From Trichoplax sp. H2 (taxonomy: Eukaryota; Placozoa; Uniplacotomia; Trichoplacea), in NCBI GenBank assembly GCA_003344405.1, contig NOWV01000030.1:544625-608624 (forward strand): a stretch of 64,000 nt of DNA, in the 5' to 3' direction. The position numbers were made by a program, and so were the translations under genes. The notes under the pieces are model-generated. The model searched no databases, had not been told where the DNA came from, and saw nothing but the letters and a program-made list of their open reading frames with translations. Shown one piece after another: positions 1-10,993 of this stretch (its first letter is position 1; each line of letters starts with the position of its first letter).

Positions 1-3000
1 ATGCAAGTGCTGTTGTATTTACAAGGAGAGCTGCGACAGCTATTTAAATCTGTAAAAAGTATATAAGTTGGATCCAGTGGAATAAAAGAGTATGTATTTA
101 AATTTATTTAGTGGCACCTGCATAAATGCATTTAATTACTAAAATGCATCTCAATTCAACATACCATTTTTACAGTTATTTCCAGAGTAATTGGCTGCAC
201 ACGTACACGTATAAGTGTCAATACCTGTGGCTGAACATGTGCCGCCATTCTGACATAAGCTGCTGTTTTTTCGACAAGCATTTCCATCTTGTGAGAGTAA
301 CCGCAGTATAAGTTAATTAAAATGAGAAATTACTATCTCTGTATGCTTAAATTACAATAGATGCTCAACGAAATACGACTAAATAATTTATATCAAGTTT
401 AAGATTTCTATACCGGTTTCGCAATGATTTCCAGTCCAGTCAAATAGACAATTACAAACATAGAAGCTGACTTGATCTTGGCATGTACCACCATTTTGGC
501 ATGGATTTGAAGAACACTCATTTATATCTATAAGAGAGTTATGGACGTAGAATATTAATTTATCCTGAAATTAGGAACTAATTGATTTTAATTTCTAATT
601 ATCAGAGATCTTACTTATTTGGCAGTTAGTGCCAGTATATCCGGTAGCACAGCTACATGCATAGTTATTAACGTTATCTGTACAGCTACCACCATTCTGA
701 CATGGGGTTGATTGGCATTCGTTGATATCTATGTGATTATATACCAACAAAAGGATTATATAAAAATGAGACGGAAATTAAGTCTATAAACTATTGCAAT
801 TTCATTAAAATGTAACAGATTGTTCTGTGTTAAAGAACGCTTATTTGTTGACAAATTCTGTAAAATCTTGTTACAATATAATCAGATTATTTATATTCAG
901 CTTATTATAATAAAAGATGTAACGAATCTAACCTTGATCACAATTGGTTCCTGTATAACCAGGAGCACATGTACAAGAATAAGTAAATACTCCTGTAGCA
1001 GCACATGTAGCTCCGTTTTTACAAGGTGCACTTATGCGACATTTATTAGCGTCTAAAGAATAAATAAATAAATGTTAATATAGATCCTCGTTACGATAAC
1101 TTGTAACAAGTTGTGATTATCGGTTCAGTATTAGTTACACTGTCATAATCAGTTAAGTAACGAATTACCAGTTTCGCAATGTGTACCAGTCCAATCAGAA
1201 GGACAATTGCATGTATATCCGTTTATTCCATCAACACATGTAGCATGGGTATGCTGACATGGATTCGATGCACATTCGTCAATGTCTAGCATTAAATAGG
1301 TAAATATCGAGTCGTGTAAGAAATGGTTAAGTTGATCTTAATTATATAAGTTTTACTTGTGGTACAGATAGCTCCAGTATATCCAGCTGCACACGTGCAA
1401 TTATAATAAAGATGGTAATCGTTGCATGTTGCTCCGTTAAGGCAAGGTGTAGAGGCACATTCAGCAACATCTACAAAAGAATTAGATAAAAATTAGACGA
1501 TAAATTAGAGTAATAAAGTTACAGCAATTTCATTACAATGTAACAGTTTTTCTTAGCTAAAGAACGCTTATTTGTTAACAAAAACTGTAATAAATGTTGT
1601 ATTGCTTTCGTATGTCTACGTTTAAACTGGTCGAAATGTTTACCTAATGCACAGTTTGATCCGGTATAACCGGATGTACAAGTGCATGTATAGTCATTAA
1701 TACCATCTGTACAAGTTGATGAGTGTTGACAGGGATTTGATGAACATTCATCAATGTCTATAAATAGCAAAATAAATTGAAATTATTGACTTCAATTTCC
1801 TTACATAAAATTGGAAAAAGATAAGTTTTAAAGGAAGAATGTGGCTCAAATAATTTCTGTCTTATGCAAATTTCTCTCAATTTGACTGAACGAACAAATA
1901 TTTTAGAGTTTAATATAAATTTACTTGTTCCGCATTGGGTTCCAGTATATCCTGCAGCACATATACAATTGTATTTATTAACCAAGTTATCACAGGTTGC
2001 ACCATTTAAGCACGGAGTCGATATGCATTCATTGACATCTAAATCATTCAATTTCGACATAAGAGTTTAGCAAGTGTAGGCTAATATCTCAAATTTTACA
2101 GCATGATACGAGTGAAAAACATATGAAGAATACGTGCATGGTTACCTTGATCACAATTTATTCCTGTATATCCTGGCGCACAAGTACATGTGTAAACGTT
2201 GAGGCTAACATAAGAACAAGTACCTCCGTTCTGACATGGTGAAGATAATCGGCATAAATTGCCATCTGGTGTATATGAAAACAATGTTATTCATTAATTA
2301 TTTTATCCAGTACACAGTACAATTTAGAATTATATGCCATTAATTATCTTGATACAATTCATTATATATATATATATAGTTAAGTATTCAGAATTGATGA
2401 TAGATACCAGTTTCACAATGAGCTCCTGTCCAATCAGAAGGACAATTGCAAGTGTAACTATTTACACCATCGACACATGTAGAGTAAGCATGTTGACATG
2501 GATTCGATACACATTCGTCGATATCTATCATGTAGTTTAATTAGATAGAGTAGATTAAGGGTAAGTAAATACCTCAAAATACTATCAGCCAGCCTCAAGA
2601 ATATATTTACGTATAATAGACACTATATTGCAGTCGAGGCTACTTTGAAAGCTGAATTTAATTAAGTAAAGTTTACTTGTGCTGCAGATCGCTCCTGTAT
2701 ATCCGGCTGCACATGTACAATTATAGTAGAGATGATAATCGTGGCATGTTGCTCCGTTAAGGCAAGGTATAGAGGTACATTCTGCAAAATCTACAAAAGT
2801 ATTTTATAAAATTAGACGGAGATTAAGTCTATAAACTATTGCAATTTCATTCAAATGTAACAGATTGTTCTGTGTTAAAGAACGCTTATTTGTTGACAAA
2901 TTCTGTAAAATCTTGTTACAATATAATCGGATTATTTATATTCAGCTTATTATAATAAAAGATGTAACGAATCTAACCTTGATCACAATTGGTTCCTGTA

Positions 3001-5253
3001 TAACCAGGAGCACATGTACAAGAATAAGTAAATACTCCTGTAGTAGTACATGTAGCTCCGTTTTTACAAGGTGCACTTATGCGACATTTATTAGCGTCTA
3101 AAGAATAAATAAATAAATGTTAATATAGATCCTCGTTACGATAACTTGTAACAAGTTGTAATTATCGGTTCAGTATTAGTTACACTGTCATAATCAGTTA
3201 AGTAACGAATTACCAGTTTCGCAATGTGTACCAGTCCAATCAGAAGGACAATTGCATGTATATCCGTTTATTCCATCAACACATGTAGCATAGTCATGCT
3301 GACATGGATTCGATGCGCATTCGTCAATGTCTAGCATTAAATAGGTAATATCAAGTCGTGTAAGAAATGGTTAAGCTGATCTTAATTATATAAGTTTTAC
3401 TTGTGGTACAGATAGCTCCAGTATATCCAGCTGCACACGTGCAATTATAATAAAGATGGTAATCGTTGCATGTTGCTCCGTTAAGGCAAGGTGTAGAGGC
3501 ACATTCAGCAACATCTACAAAAGAATTAGATAAAAGTTAGAAGATAAATTAGGGTAATAAACTTACAGCAATTTCATTACAATGTAACAGTTTTTCTTAG
3601 CTAAAGAACGCTTATTTGTTAACAAAAACTGTATAATCCTATTACAACATAATCAAATTGTTTATATTGATTTTATTATTAAGGATGATATAAAGAAAAC
3701 AAACCTTGATCGCAATTGGTTCCTGTATAACCAGAAGTACAAGTGCATGTATATGTGCTTACTCCTGTGGCAGCACATGTTGCTCCATTTTTACAAGGTG
3801 CACTTCTGCGACATTCATTAACATCTAAAGAATAAATAAATGTTATTATAGATTCTATTTACGTTCAATTTTAACAAATTGAGTTTATATTGGCTTAGTA
3901 TTAATCAAACTGTCATACTAAGTTAAATAACAAATTACCAATGTCGCAATGTGTGCCAGTCCAGTCAGAAGGACACTGGCATGTATATCCATTTATTCCA
4001 TCAAGACATGTAGCATAGACATGCTGGCATGGACTGGATGCACATTCATTAATATCTGGTATTAAATTTGCAAATATTAAGTCTTTCAGCTTATATTTAA
4101 AAGCAATCGTCTATTGCAATGAGATGTATTTAAAGTTTGAGGGTAATGATCGAAACAGGATATTAACATACTTGAACTACAATCTGATCCGGTATAGCCA
4201 TTAGCACAACTGCATGTATAACTGTTGATACCATCGACACAAGTTCCACCATTTTGGCAAGTTATACTGGCACAATCATCAATATCTAAGGATGACAGAG
4301 ATGAAAACGATACATATGTAAGTGTTTTCTTTAATTTTTCCTTAAAATATCTTTTGTAACGAGTTGGATTCAGAATTCTATCGCAAGTGTATTTAAGCCA
4401 TGGTATATTCTTCTAGAGAAAAGTTCTTATGGAATTATTTGCAAGGTAAGTATATTATGAACGATATGTTTCTATCTTTAATTGTGTATATTAAACCGCA
4501 ATATATATGCAGATCTAATTACATATGTGAATATTTTCACTTTATCTAATTAATAACTTTGGTTTCTTACTAGATGCGCAAGTTGATCCAGTAAAGCCAG
4601 TTTCACATGCACAAGTATAAGTATTGATTCCAGTATAGGTACATGTGCCGCTATTTTGACAAGGAGTACTCGATCGACAAAGATTTCCATCTATTTTTGT
4701 AGGAATGTAGATGAGACGTTATACTAAGTATGAATTATTGTAAAACAGCAATTTGTTATTTAATTAATCAAATCATCTAAAGCTTATTGCAGAAATCCAT
4801 TCTGACAAGGTATAAATTAATTATCCGTAGATTAAGAATCTTACCGGTTTCACAGTTAGTCCCAGTCCATTCTTTGGGGCAGGTACAGGAATACGAATTG
4901 ACGTTGTTATGACAAGTTGCATAAACATGTTGGCATGGATTAGATGCACACTCGTTAATGTCTATAGTTAAAAAGTAAATATTGTAGTTAGTACGCATGA
5001 ATCCAATTTCTTCCAGAGTCGGCATTTTATTATATGCGCTATAAAACAATTATTAGACTACTAGGCGGTTAAAGTTACGCGTACATTCTTTATCGTAAGA
5101 TAATAGTAGAAATCTTATAGTTATTTTATGATATACCTGTTTGACAGTTTGTGCCAGTGTAGCCTGTCACGCAGGAACAAGTGTAAGCATTTGCCCCATT
5201 ATTTGCACATGTGCCACCATTCTGACAGGGGGTACTACGACAACTATTTAAAT
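1..5253 (-). CDS. Gene A EGF-exon array (20 complete EGF exons and one cut exon)
   Basis: One EGF domain per exon, each with six cysteines; coordinates are in the gene entry. From the N-terminal side, exon types recur as beta (117 bp, D-I-D/N-E-C, WTGTHC ending), alpha (120 bp, D-x-N-x-C-R opening, APGYTG or TSGYTG), gamma (114 bp, [10 protein letters not shown] ending in S or T). The calcium-binding consensus D/N-x-D/N-E-C is present in beta exons and mostly absent in alpha exons. Alpha and beta exons end in a G before the GT donor, gamma exons usually in an A. The exons are separated by introns of roughly 70-300 bp. The exon at the left edge is cut after 49 bases. Confidence 0.85.
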
Positions 5254-7508
5254 CTAATTAAATTAAAACAAATAGTTCTTTAATAAGTATATAAGTTCAT
5301 GAATTTAATACAGGCATGTATTTCGTTAATATATAGCTAAAACTGTCTTTTCGAATATCAATTAGGAACAAGGAATACCTTGAAAAAGTGATGGTTCAAT
5401 TAATGCAAAAATTAAATTATATTTATAGGAACGCTTAAACTCGAAGTTTACTTGCACTTAGAACTGCGTTTATCTGGTTAAATGTATTTAATATCTTAGA
5501 TATCGTATTTATTTGAATATTATCAGATTTATAGATGTAACTCGTGCAAGTAATGGCGTATTCCTACCGGTGTTACAATCTGTCCCAGACCATGTACTTT
5601 CACAAGTAACAGAAACCTTTAATGTAAATTCGGATTTATTATCAGTGATGGGCCGAGAACCAGTCATGGTGATTGTTGATGAAGATCCAGGTATAACATA
5701 AAATGTGCTTGAAAGTTTGTCAAGTAAGTCGTCAGCACCATCACTATAATCTTTATCCATAGATGTAATATGTACATTGACATAGCCCTAAAGCAAAGAT
5801 CTTTGTTACTCCAAAACAAATTGATAATCCAAAATAACTTTAAGTTACATTTTTAAACACTTACTTCGTATCGTTCACTGATTGAACCTTGATAAGGATT
5901 ATTTACGCCACTATCTGTTAGCGCTTGACTACTTGTGAAAGTTATAGTTTCACCGCCATCCCATACTTTAGTAGTTAGAGAACCATAAGTACATGCATCA
6001 TTGATATTGCCTTTATTACTGCATAAAATGAAGTAATAGTTGCATGAAGAGAAAGTATCGCATTTGCCATTATCCCAGTTGCGTTCATTCTTGTTGTAAT
6101 ATTTTTGAAATTCGTAAGTGACGTAAGCATGAACATCAGCTTCAACGTACTGTAATTATTTGGAAAGGTGAGAAGAAAATATTAGGTGCTTTTACTTAAA
6201 TAATCGATAATTACCGATTTTGGCACTAGATACATTTATTTAAATCCGTAGACGATATAAATAACTAAACAAGGAATTATCAGAATTACTATGCTATCTT
6301 CAGTAAAGATAGTCTTCATGATCACAATATTGTCAACAGTTCATTGTTAATGTAAAAGACATAAGCGGAAAAGGAAAAGTTTAATCTAGCAATACACAGC
6401 CGCCCCTTCTGTTACAAGGCAGTGTTGATCATGGCTGTGCTACGTTTTGAAACTATAAAGTTGAAGGTTAGGCAGTTGGGCATTATGAAAATTACATTAT
6501 TAATCTTTAATTTGATGGAAATGTGTTGCATTTTTACTGCATTAGTAAAGAAAGGACTACTTGTAAGAAGAATTTTAATCTATGATTTGTAATGCAAATT
6601 CTCCCATAGTACTTCAACTTCTAACCTTTAAGCTTTTGACCTATGAAGTTAAAAATTACTTGATTCTTTTATATTATGATACTGTGGAATTCTAACGTAT
6701 AATTGTGGGTGTATAATATGTGATATTAATACTGTATTATTAAAAGCACGTTGTCGTCGATGATGAATTTGAGTGCGAGAAAGGAATTTATTTATCTTAA
6801 TACATTCTCATCCTAAAATCTGATGAAATTGATGTAGATGTCAACATCGGGTGAAATCATGTATCTTATTGTATCTGGTATGATTGTTACCGTGATGACG
6901 AGTGTCATATCGGGCAATTGAAGCATGAATTTTTATTATCTTTTCAGTAGGCGTATGATATTATCTATGTCTTAAAAAGTAATCATTCTAAGAAGTGCAT
7001 TTGAATACGCTTCAGCGATAATAAGTAACAATCGATAATGCATGATATTACTTTAATTTCTAATCTGAGTTGAAGTTAGTAGATAGCATGTTTTAAAGCA
7101 GCCGTAATAACATAAAGGAACTACAACATCTGGTAATTGCTTATCAATTAAAATTGTAAACGATGTTATGATACTAAAGGCATAGTATCACTTCCAATAA
7201 AGATAGAGAGTAAGTTTAAGTAATTTAAAATTTAGAATAATGATTTTAATCCTATCAATATAATATAGGAAATTTACCAAAAATTTTCAATTATTTGGCT
7301 AATATCTGTTACTCATTAAGGTATTTTATAATAAGATAGTAGAAGCTGATATGTTATACATATATATAAGCTATGCTACATTGGGCTAAAGAAAAATATG
7401 TACGCCTTCATGCACTAGAATGTTCAGTCATATTTATTAAATTACCTGTAAATTAGATAGCGCTAGAACAGCTATTAATAGTAATAACTTGATATTGAGA
7501 TGGATCAT
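1..7508 (-). CDS. Gene A: MNNL-like, multi-EGF surface or secreted protein (5' complete, 3' cut by left edge)
   Basis: Spliced minus-strand gene. Exons in reading order: 7446-7508 (signal), 5865-6149 and 5568-5787 (MNNL-like), then EGF exons 5137-5253, 4845-4961, 4571-4690, 4172-4285, 3939-4055, 3705-3824, 3401-3514, 3214-3330, 2978-3097, 2677-2790, 2408-2524, 2146-2265, 1925-2038, 1644-1757, 1357-1470, 1169-1285, 933-1052, 615-728, 414-527, 165-287 and 1-49 (partial). Every intron is GT-AG, and every EGF exon enters and leaves in phase 1, so the frame stays open throughout. Many EGFs carry the C-x-S-x-P-C (O-glucose) and C-x4-S/T-C (O-fucose) consensus known from Notch and its ligands. The C-terminal half lies outside the window, so whether A has a membrane helix like B is unknown. 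Intron 1 (6150-7445) holds nothing recognisable. The gene is a close paralogue of B. Confidence 0.8.
764..1590. repeat. Tandem copy 1 of a three-exon EGF unit inside gene A
   Basis: This block, with exons 1357-1470, 1169-1285 and 933-1052 and their introns, is almost identical to 2809-3634 (exons 3401-3514, 3214-3330, 2978-3097), at a constant offset of about 2,045 bp. Similarity includes intron sequence (for example AGTCTATAAACTATTGC on both left sides), so this is DNA duplication rather than conserved protein. The single matching block in gene B is about 38,426-39,251. Confidence 0.85.
2809..3634. repeat. Tandem copy 2 of the three-exon EGF unit inside gene A
   Basis: Partner of 764-1590. 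It contains the exons 2978-3097, 3214-3330 and 3401-3514. It also lies inside the larger A/B segmental duplication. Confidence 0.85.
5568..6149 (-). CDS. Gene A exons 2-3: Notch-ligand N-terminal (MNNL-like) domain with only a DSL stub
   Basis: Exon 5865-6149 (95 codons, phase 0-0) and exon 5568-5787 (73 codons plus one base, phase 0-1), separated by a 77-bp intron. Seen: a Y-x-F strand, NWDNGKC, a CNYYFILC segment, then ACTYGS, and in the second exon [11 protein letters not shown]. This matches the order of conserved features in the MNNL domain of Delta/Jagged proteins (N-x-x-GxCC, a C-x-x-F-x-x-C strand, C-x-F/Y-G, and the VTC that opens the DSL domain). After VTC only one short stretch, [10 protein letters not shown], follows before the first EGF, so the six-cysteine DSL module that normally binds Notch is absent or reduced to a stub. 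Assignment is by motif order, not by a profile search. Confidence 0.6.
7446..7508 (-). CDS. Gene A exon 1: signal peptide
   Basis: 21 codons starting [11 protein letters not shown] and ending ALSNLQ, directly followed by a GTAATT donor. The short basic start and leucine-rich core are those of a secretory signal peptide, and the exon ends in phase 0, matching the phase-0 start of the MNNL-like exon at 6149. The start was chosen because it is the only ATG ahead of the hydrophobic core. Its twin in gene B is at 43884-43946. Confidence 0.75.
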
Positions 7509-9568
7509 TTTTGTCGAAAACCGATTTGATATGATGAACGCTGAAGAGAAGAGACTTCAATGGTTAGTTAAATAAAATTAGTACCATGGATTAAATTTCA
7601 ACCAGGGATCAAAAGGATTGTAAAGATGACAAATAAAGTTTAATTATTGGTTGTATAGTATCCAATGTTTAAATCAAATTCGTAACATGAATTGATTTAA
7701 AGGTATTATAAACCGATCTATGTCGATTTAGGAAAATTTTTACGATAGTTACCAGTGCTTTAAGAACGTCAATAAGTTAATCAAGAATTAACCAAGAAAT
7801 GACTGATATATGCGTTCAATCTTTGACACGAAAACAATGTAAAACTTGTTGAATGTAACGATGTTGATATGAAATTTTGCATATCATTGGCTACTATTGA
7901 GTACCGGAATACTATTGTTCTTAGTGCGATGCTATTTCATAGTATCCAAGTCACACGGCTGTGTTATCACTCAGGGTGGTTAAATCGCATTACGGGGCAT
8001 TAATGCGTTTATGATTGACTCCAATTGCATATCAAATTTGGAAATAGCCCAACTATTATCTTGAAGACAATCAAAAAGTTGACGATTGTTCATGAGGCTA
8101 TCCCTTGATTGTACTAAAACTAAAATGCTATTATTTGACATGGTAGTGAATGAGTCATTAATTGCCTTGTGCTTTATGGTATAATATGCTAGAATTTAAT
8201 ATGAATAATGTTCAACTAATCGCTACAGATCTGCTCTTGATTTACAACGATGAAATAGTTAATGGCTAAGAATGCGAGGATCACTTCTACCGCAGTTATC
8301 GATCTTCCTTTTATATATCATGTTTTTTTCATTATATGTACAATTGACTCACGATAGTATAAGGAACATAAATTCAATAAAGGATGGATGTCTGTGACCT
8401 AGGTATCTGAGTTTAGGTGTGCTTTGTAATTGGATTTATTAATTATTAATAGCAGGATGTATTAATGAGCATGAGATAAAGGATCTCTTGAAGGAATCTA
8501 ATCGATAGCCAGTGGACAAGTTTGATTTCGAGATTGTTATAATAACGGTATTTTAATTTCTAAAAATATTAATAGATTGTTCAATTTTCAAGAAATGCAT
8601 ACTAAATTAAATCAGTCGGAATTGTAGTTCCGAATGATAGTGATGTAAATAGTAAGATGTTGAAAAAGCTGCAAATAAATACAATACAAAGTATCCGTCA
8701 GTTTATGTGATGCAATACAACCTTCTATTCAATATTTGTAGAAAATGCTTTCGATAGAATTGCAAAGTATCTTTCTGATTAACTTTCGACTATGAACGTA
8801 AGTGTAATATGAATAATTTGGTACATCTACATTCGTATAACTTAATATTGTTGTTAAAGGTCGACGAAGAAATTTCAAGTGCAGTAGATTATATCCTGCT
8901 ATTGGATATTAATTTAGTCAAACGTTGGCACCCAAGATTTCATTTTGAACTCCATTAAATATGTTCTCAGGGCCATCAAGACAATTTAGATTAGTTTTAG
9001 TTATTCAAAGTGCTGTATATTGATTAATTCTAACATTCTCATTAATAAATGTTAAACATTAATAATTCAGATCTAACTACACGAAAAGCAAAAAGTCCAA
9101 CTTGGGTGGTGTAGATTAGCATATGTCAATATTATTATTGATGATTACGGAGAAATGGAGAATGTCTTACAATATTGCAAGTAAAGGTCAGAATAGCTTT
9201 ATGTACGTAGAAAATATTCTAAATATCATAGTTACACCCTCTATTCTAGCCATTGTTGACAAACGACGAAACTTTGTTGACTGTTTTATAAAGTCAATAC
9301 GTGATTGTCCTTGCAGATAACGTATATTCCTGTTGCTTGGAAACAACCATTCTAATTGTAATTTACATGAGACGATTACCTATGGTCAGTTGTTTATAAT
9401 TATAGTCGCTGTCATTACGAGAATATAATCTTATTCAATGTCTTCAACAAATCTGTAAGTGGTAGTCAATTAAATTCATGTTTTAATTGGCGGGATAGCA
9501 AGATTCCCTATAAACCGATAAGTAGTTATTGTTATCAGATAATACATTAGGATTTACGATCCTGTCAT
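7509..9568. other. Gene A upstream region, no gene recognised
   Basis: AT-rich DNA with stops in all frames and no EGF remnant that I can see. The first 140 bp or so, up to about 7650, match the corresponding flank of gene B; beyond that I find no match to the B or C upstream flanks. No convincing TATA box or CpG-rich promoter is visible. Confidence 0.5.
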
Positions 9569-10119
9569 TGTTACGGTGTTGCCTTGTCATTAGGATAGTT
9601 TACTAAGTACAGTAGTAGCTAGTATGGAGAATATCCATTTTTGTAGTACTAGGTAAGATAAGTAATGCCTTAACGTGGATGTTGTTTGTAATAGTTCATT
9701 ACATACTTGATATTGATTGTTATTATGTGACAGATAGTACTAAGATGATTCAAGTTCTAGTTGATGATAGTTGAATTAGACAACCTACGAGCTTAGATTA
9801 AGATTAAGTATAAGTAAGAGATTCAAAATATTTACTGATAGGAAAGCTATGTAAGGAACATCTCAGTTCGAGATGTTTCTCCTAGTAAGATATAACAATA
9901 ATACTGTTGTTGTTTAGAAATTAGACGGTTCCTATATAAACGGAAACATTTTGAGTTCAGTGTTGGTAAAAAGTAGTAGATGTATCTTTGCTAATTTAAG
10001 TTTCATCTTTACAGTCTTTTGCTGAGTGTGTTTAACGTTAAGTAAAAGGGCGTTTAAGTCAGTAGCTACTCATAGACTTTTACTGTACGTTACCTTGTCG
10101 CAGAGGTGAAATTGTGACA
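9569..10119 (+). mobile_element. Solo LTR, family 1, copy 1
   Basis: 551 bp beginning TGTTACGG and ending TTGTGACA, flanked by GTCAT on the left and GCCAT on the right, a 5-bp target duplication with one mismatch. It holds a TATA-like CTATATAAAC roughly two thirds of the way in. Two other copies (23240-23784, 61559-62109) are recognisable over the full length in the opposite orientation. There is no internal retrotransposon coding region beside it. Mismatches to the other two suggest this is the oldest copy. Confidence 0.85.
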
Positions 10120-10577
10120 GCCATTTATTCAGTACCGTTGGCGACCGCCTGATGAGTTAGACAGTCTAAATTCACCTTCCGTCTTCATTGTTATGTTATA
10201 AATGTCATAAGGATATTGTCCTTTTAGGTTCATAACAAAAGTTTTGAAATAGTTCAAAGCTGGATTGCCTTTAAACTGCACTAATTTATAATTACGGTCA
10301 TATCTTTATTTTTAATTTCTATGTAATGATATTTTCCTGATATGTAGACTGTATTGTGCCGGGTGATATGATGCAATTGCTATGATAGGCAACATAATAA
10401 TGGCTATGGATAATTACTATTTGCTAATTAACTTAATACAAGTTTATTTTCCTTTATGTATACAAGGATTATCAGATAGTTTCAGTTTTTTAATAGATTT
10501 AAGTAATTTGTAATTAAAGTGAAATTAGCTAATGTTAATATAATATTGTACAGTTTAAGATTTATTCGTTAATTATC

Positions 10578-10993
10578 TGTAAGACAGTGTAATATTGTAT
10601 TCTAAGTTAATGATATATTTAGTAATGTCTACCGTAGGTGTTGTGTTCAACATGTGATAGATATTCTCGTTAGAAGCTTAAGTATTAAATATAGCTAGCT
10701 TAGTAACTGTAATCCTTTTGAAGAGGAGCGCTACAGTGCTCACACTAGAGCTTCACATGAAAGGTGTAAACTATCCTGTATGTGAGATGCTAATACTGAA
10801 GTGTGTAGTAAGTAAGGTGCTAAGACTGTAAACGCGGAAAAGTATATAAGCGAGTAGTTTAGTATAGTAAGATAGTTCTTTCTCGTTAGAGGTCCTCAGC
10901 TAATCGTTTACGTTCTATCTTCGTAAAGGAGGTTTTGTTCAATAAATCTTAATTTTCTAAAGTTTTGAAGATTCTTGACCTATCAACCTCACA
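10578..10993 (+). mobile_element. Solo LTR, family 3
   Basis: 416 bp beginning TGTAAGACAG and ending AACCTCACA, flanked on both sides by the exact 5-bp repeat TTATC (10573-10577 and 10994-10998). Inside are a TATATAA box at 10844-10850 and an AATAAA signal at 10941-10946, in the order expected for U3-R-U5. Only one copy is visible in the window. Confidence 0.75.

Larger units (their letters stand above)
2096..7650. repeat. Segmental duplication, copy in gene A
   Basis: Matches 37,716-44,105 over exons, introns, the signal exon and about 140 bp upstream of it, at an offset near 35,620. The EGF and MNNL part is near-identical; divergence rises in the far half of intron 1 and around the signal exon. 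Homology continues more weakly below 2096 (exons 1925-2038 and 1644-1757 against 37552-37665 and 37263-37376). The site matching the LTR insertion of copy 2 is empty here, near 7255. Confidence 0.9.

Noticed and set aside
820-1056. Plus-strand open frame of 78 codons, repeated almost identically at 2865-3101 and 38482-38718
   Set aside because: It is the antisense of an alpha-type EGF exon and its intron; the repeats are copies of the same cassette, not a conserved plus-strand gene.
2360-2382. Short (AT)n run beside an EGF exon
   Set aside because: A simple microsatellite; the gene B copy is shorter. No further significance.
1-5253. Reading gene A as a Notch receptor or a fibrillin
   Set aside because: No LNR, ankyrin or TB domains are visible, and the MNNL-like start points to the ligand side. 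The C-terminus is outside the window, so this is open only for the missing part.
9123-9320. Plus-strand open frame upstream of gene A
   Set aside because: Nothing recognisable and it ends in AT-rich non-coding sequence.
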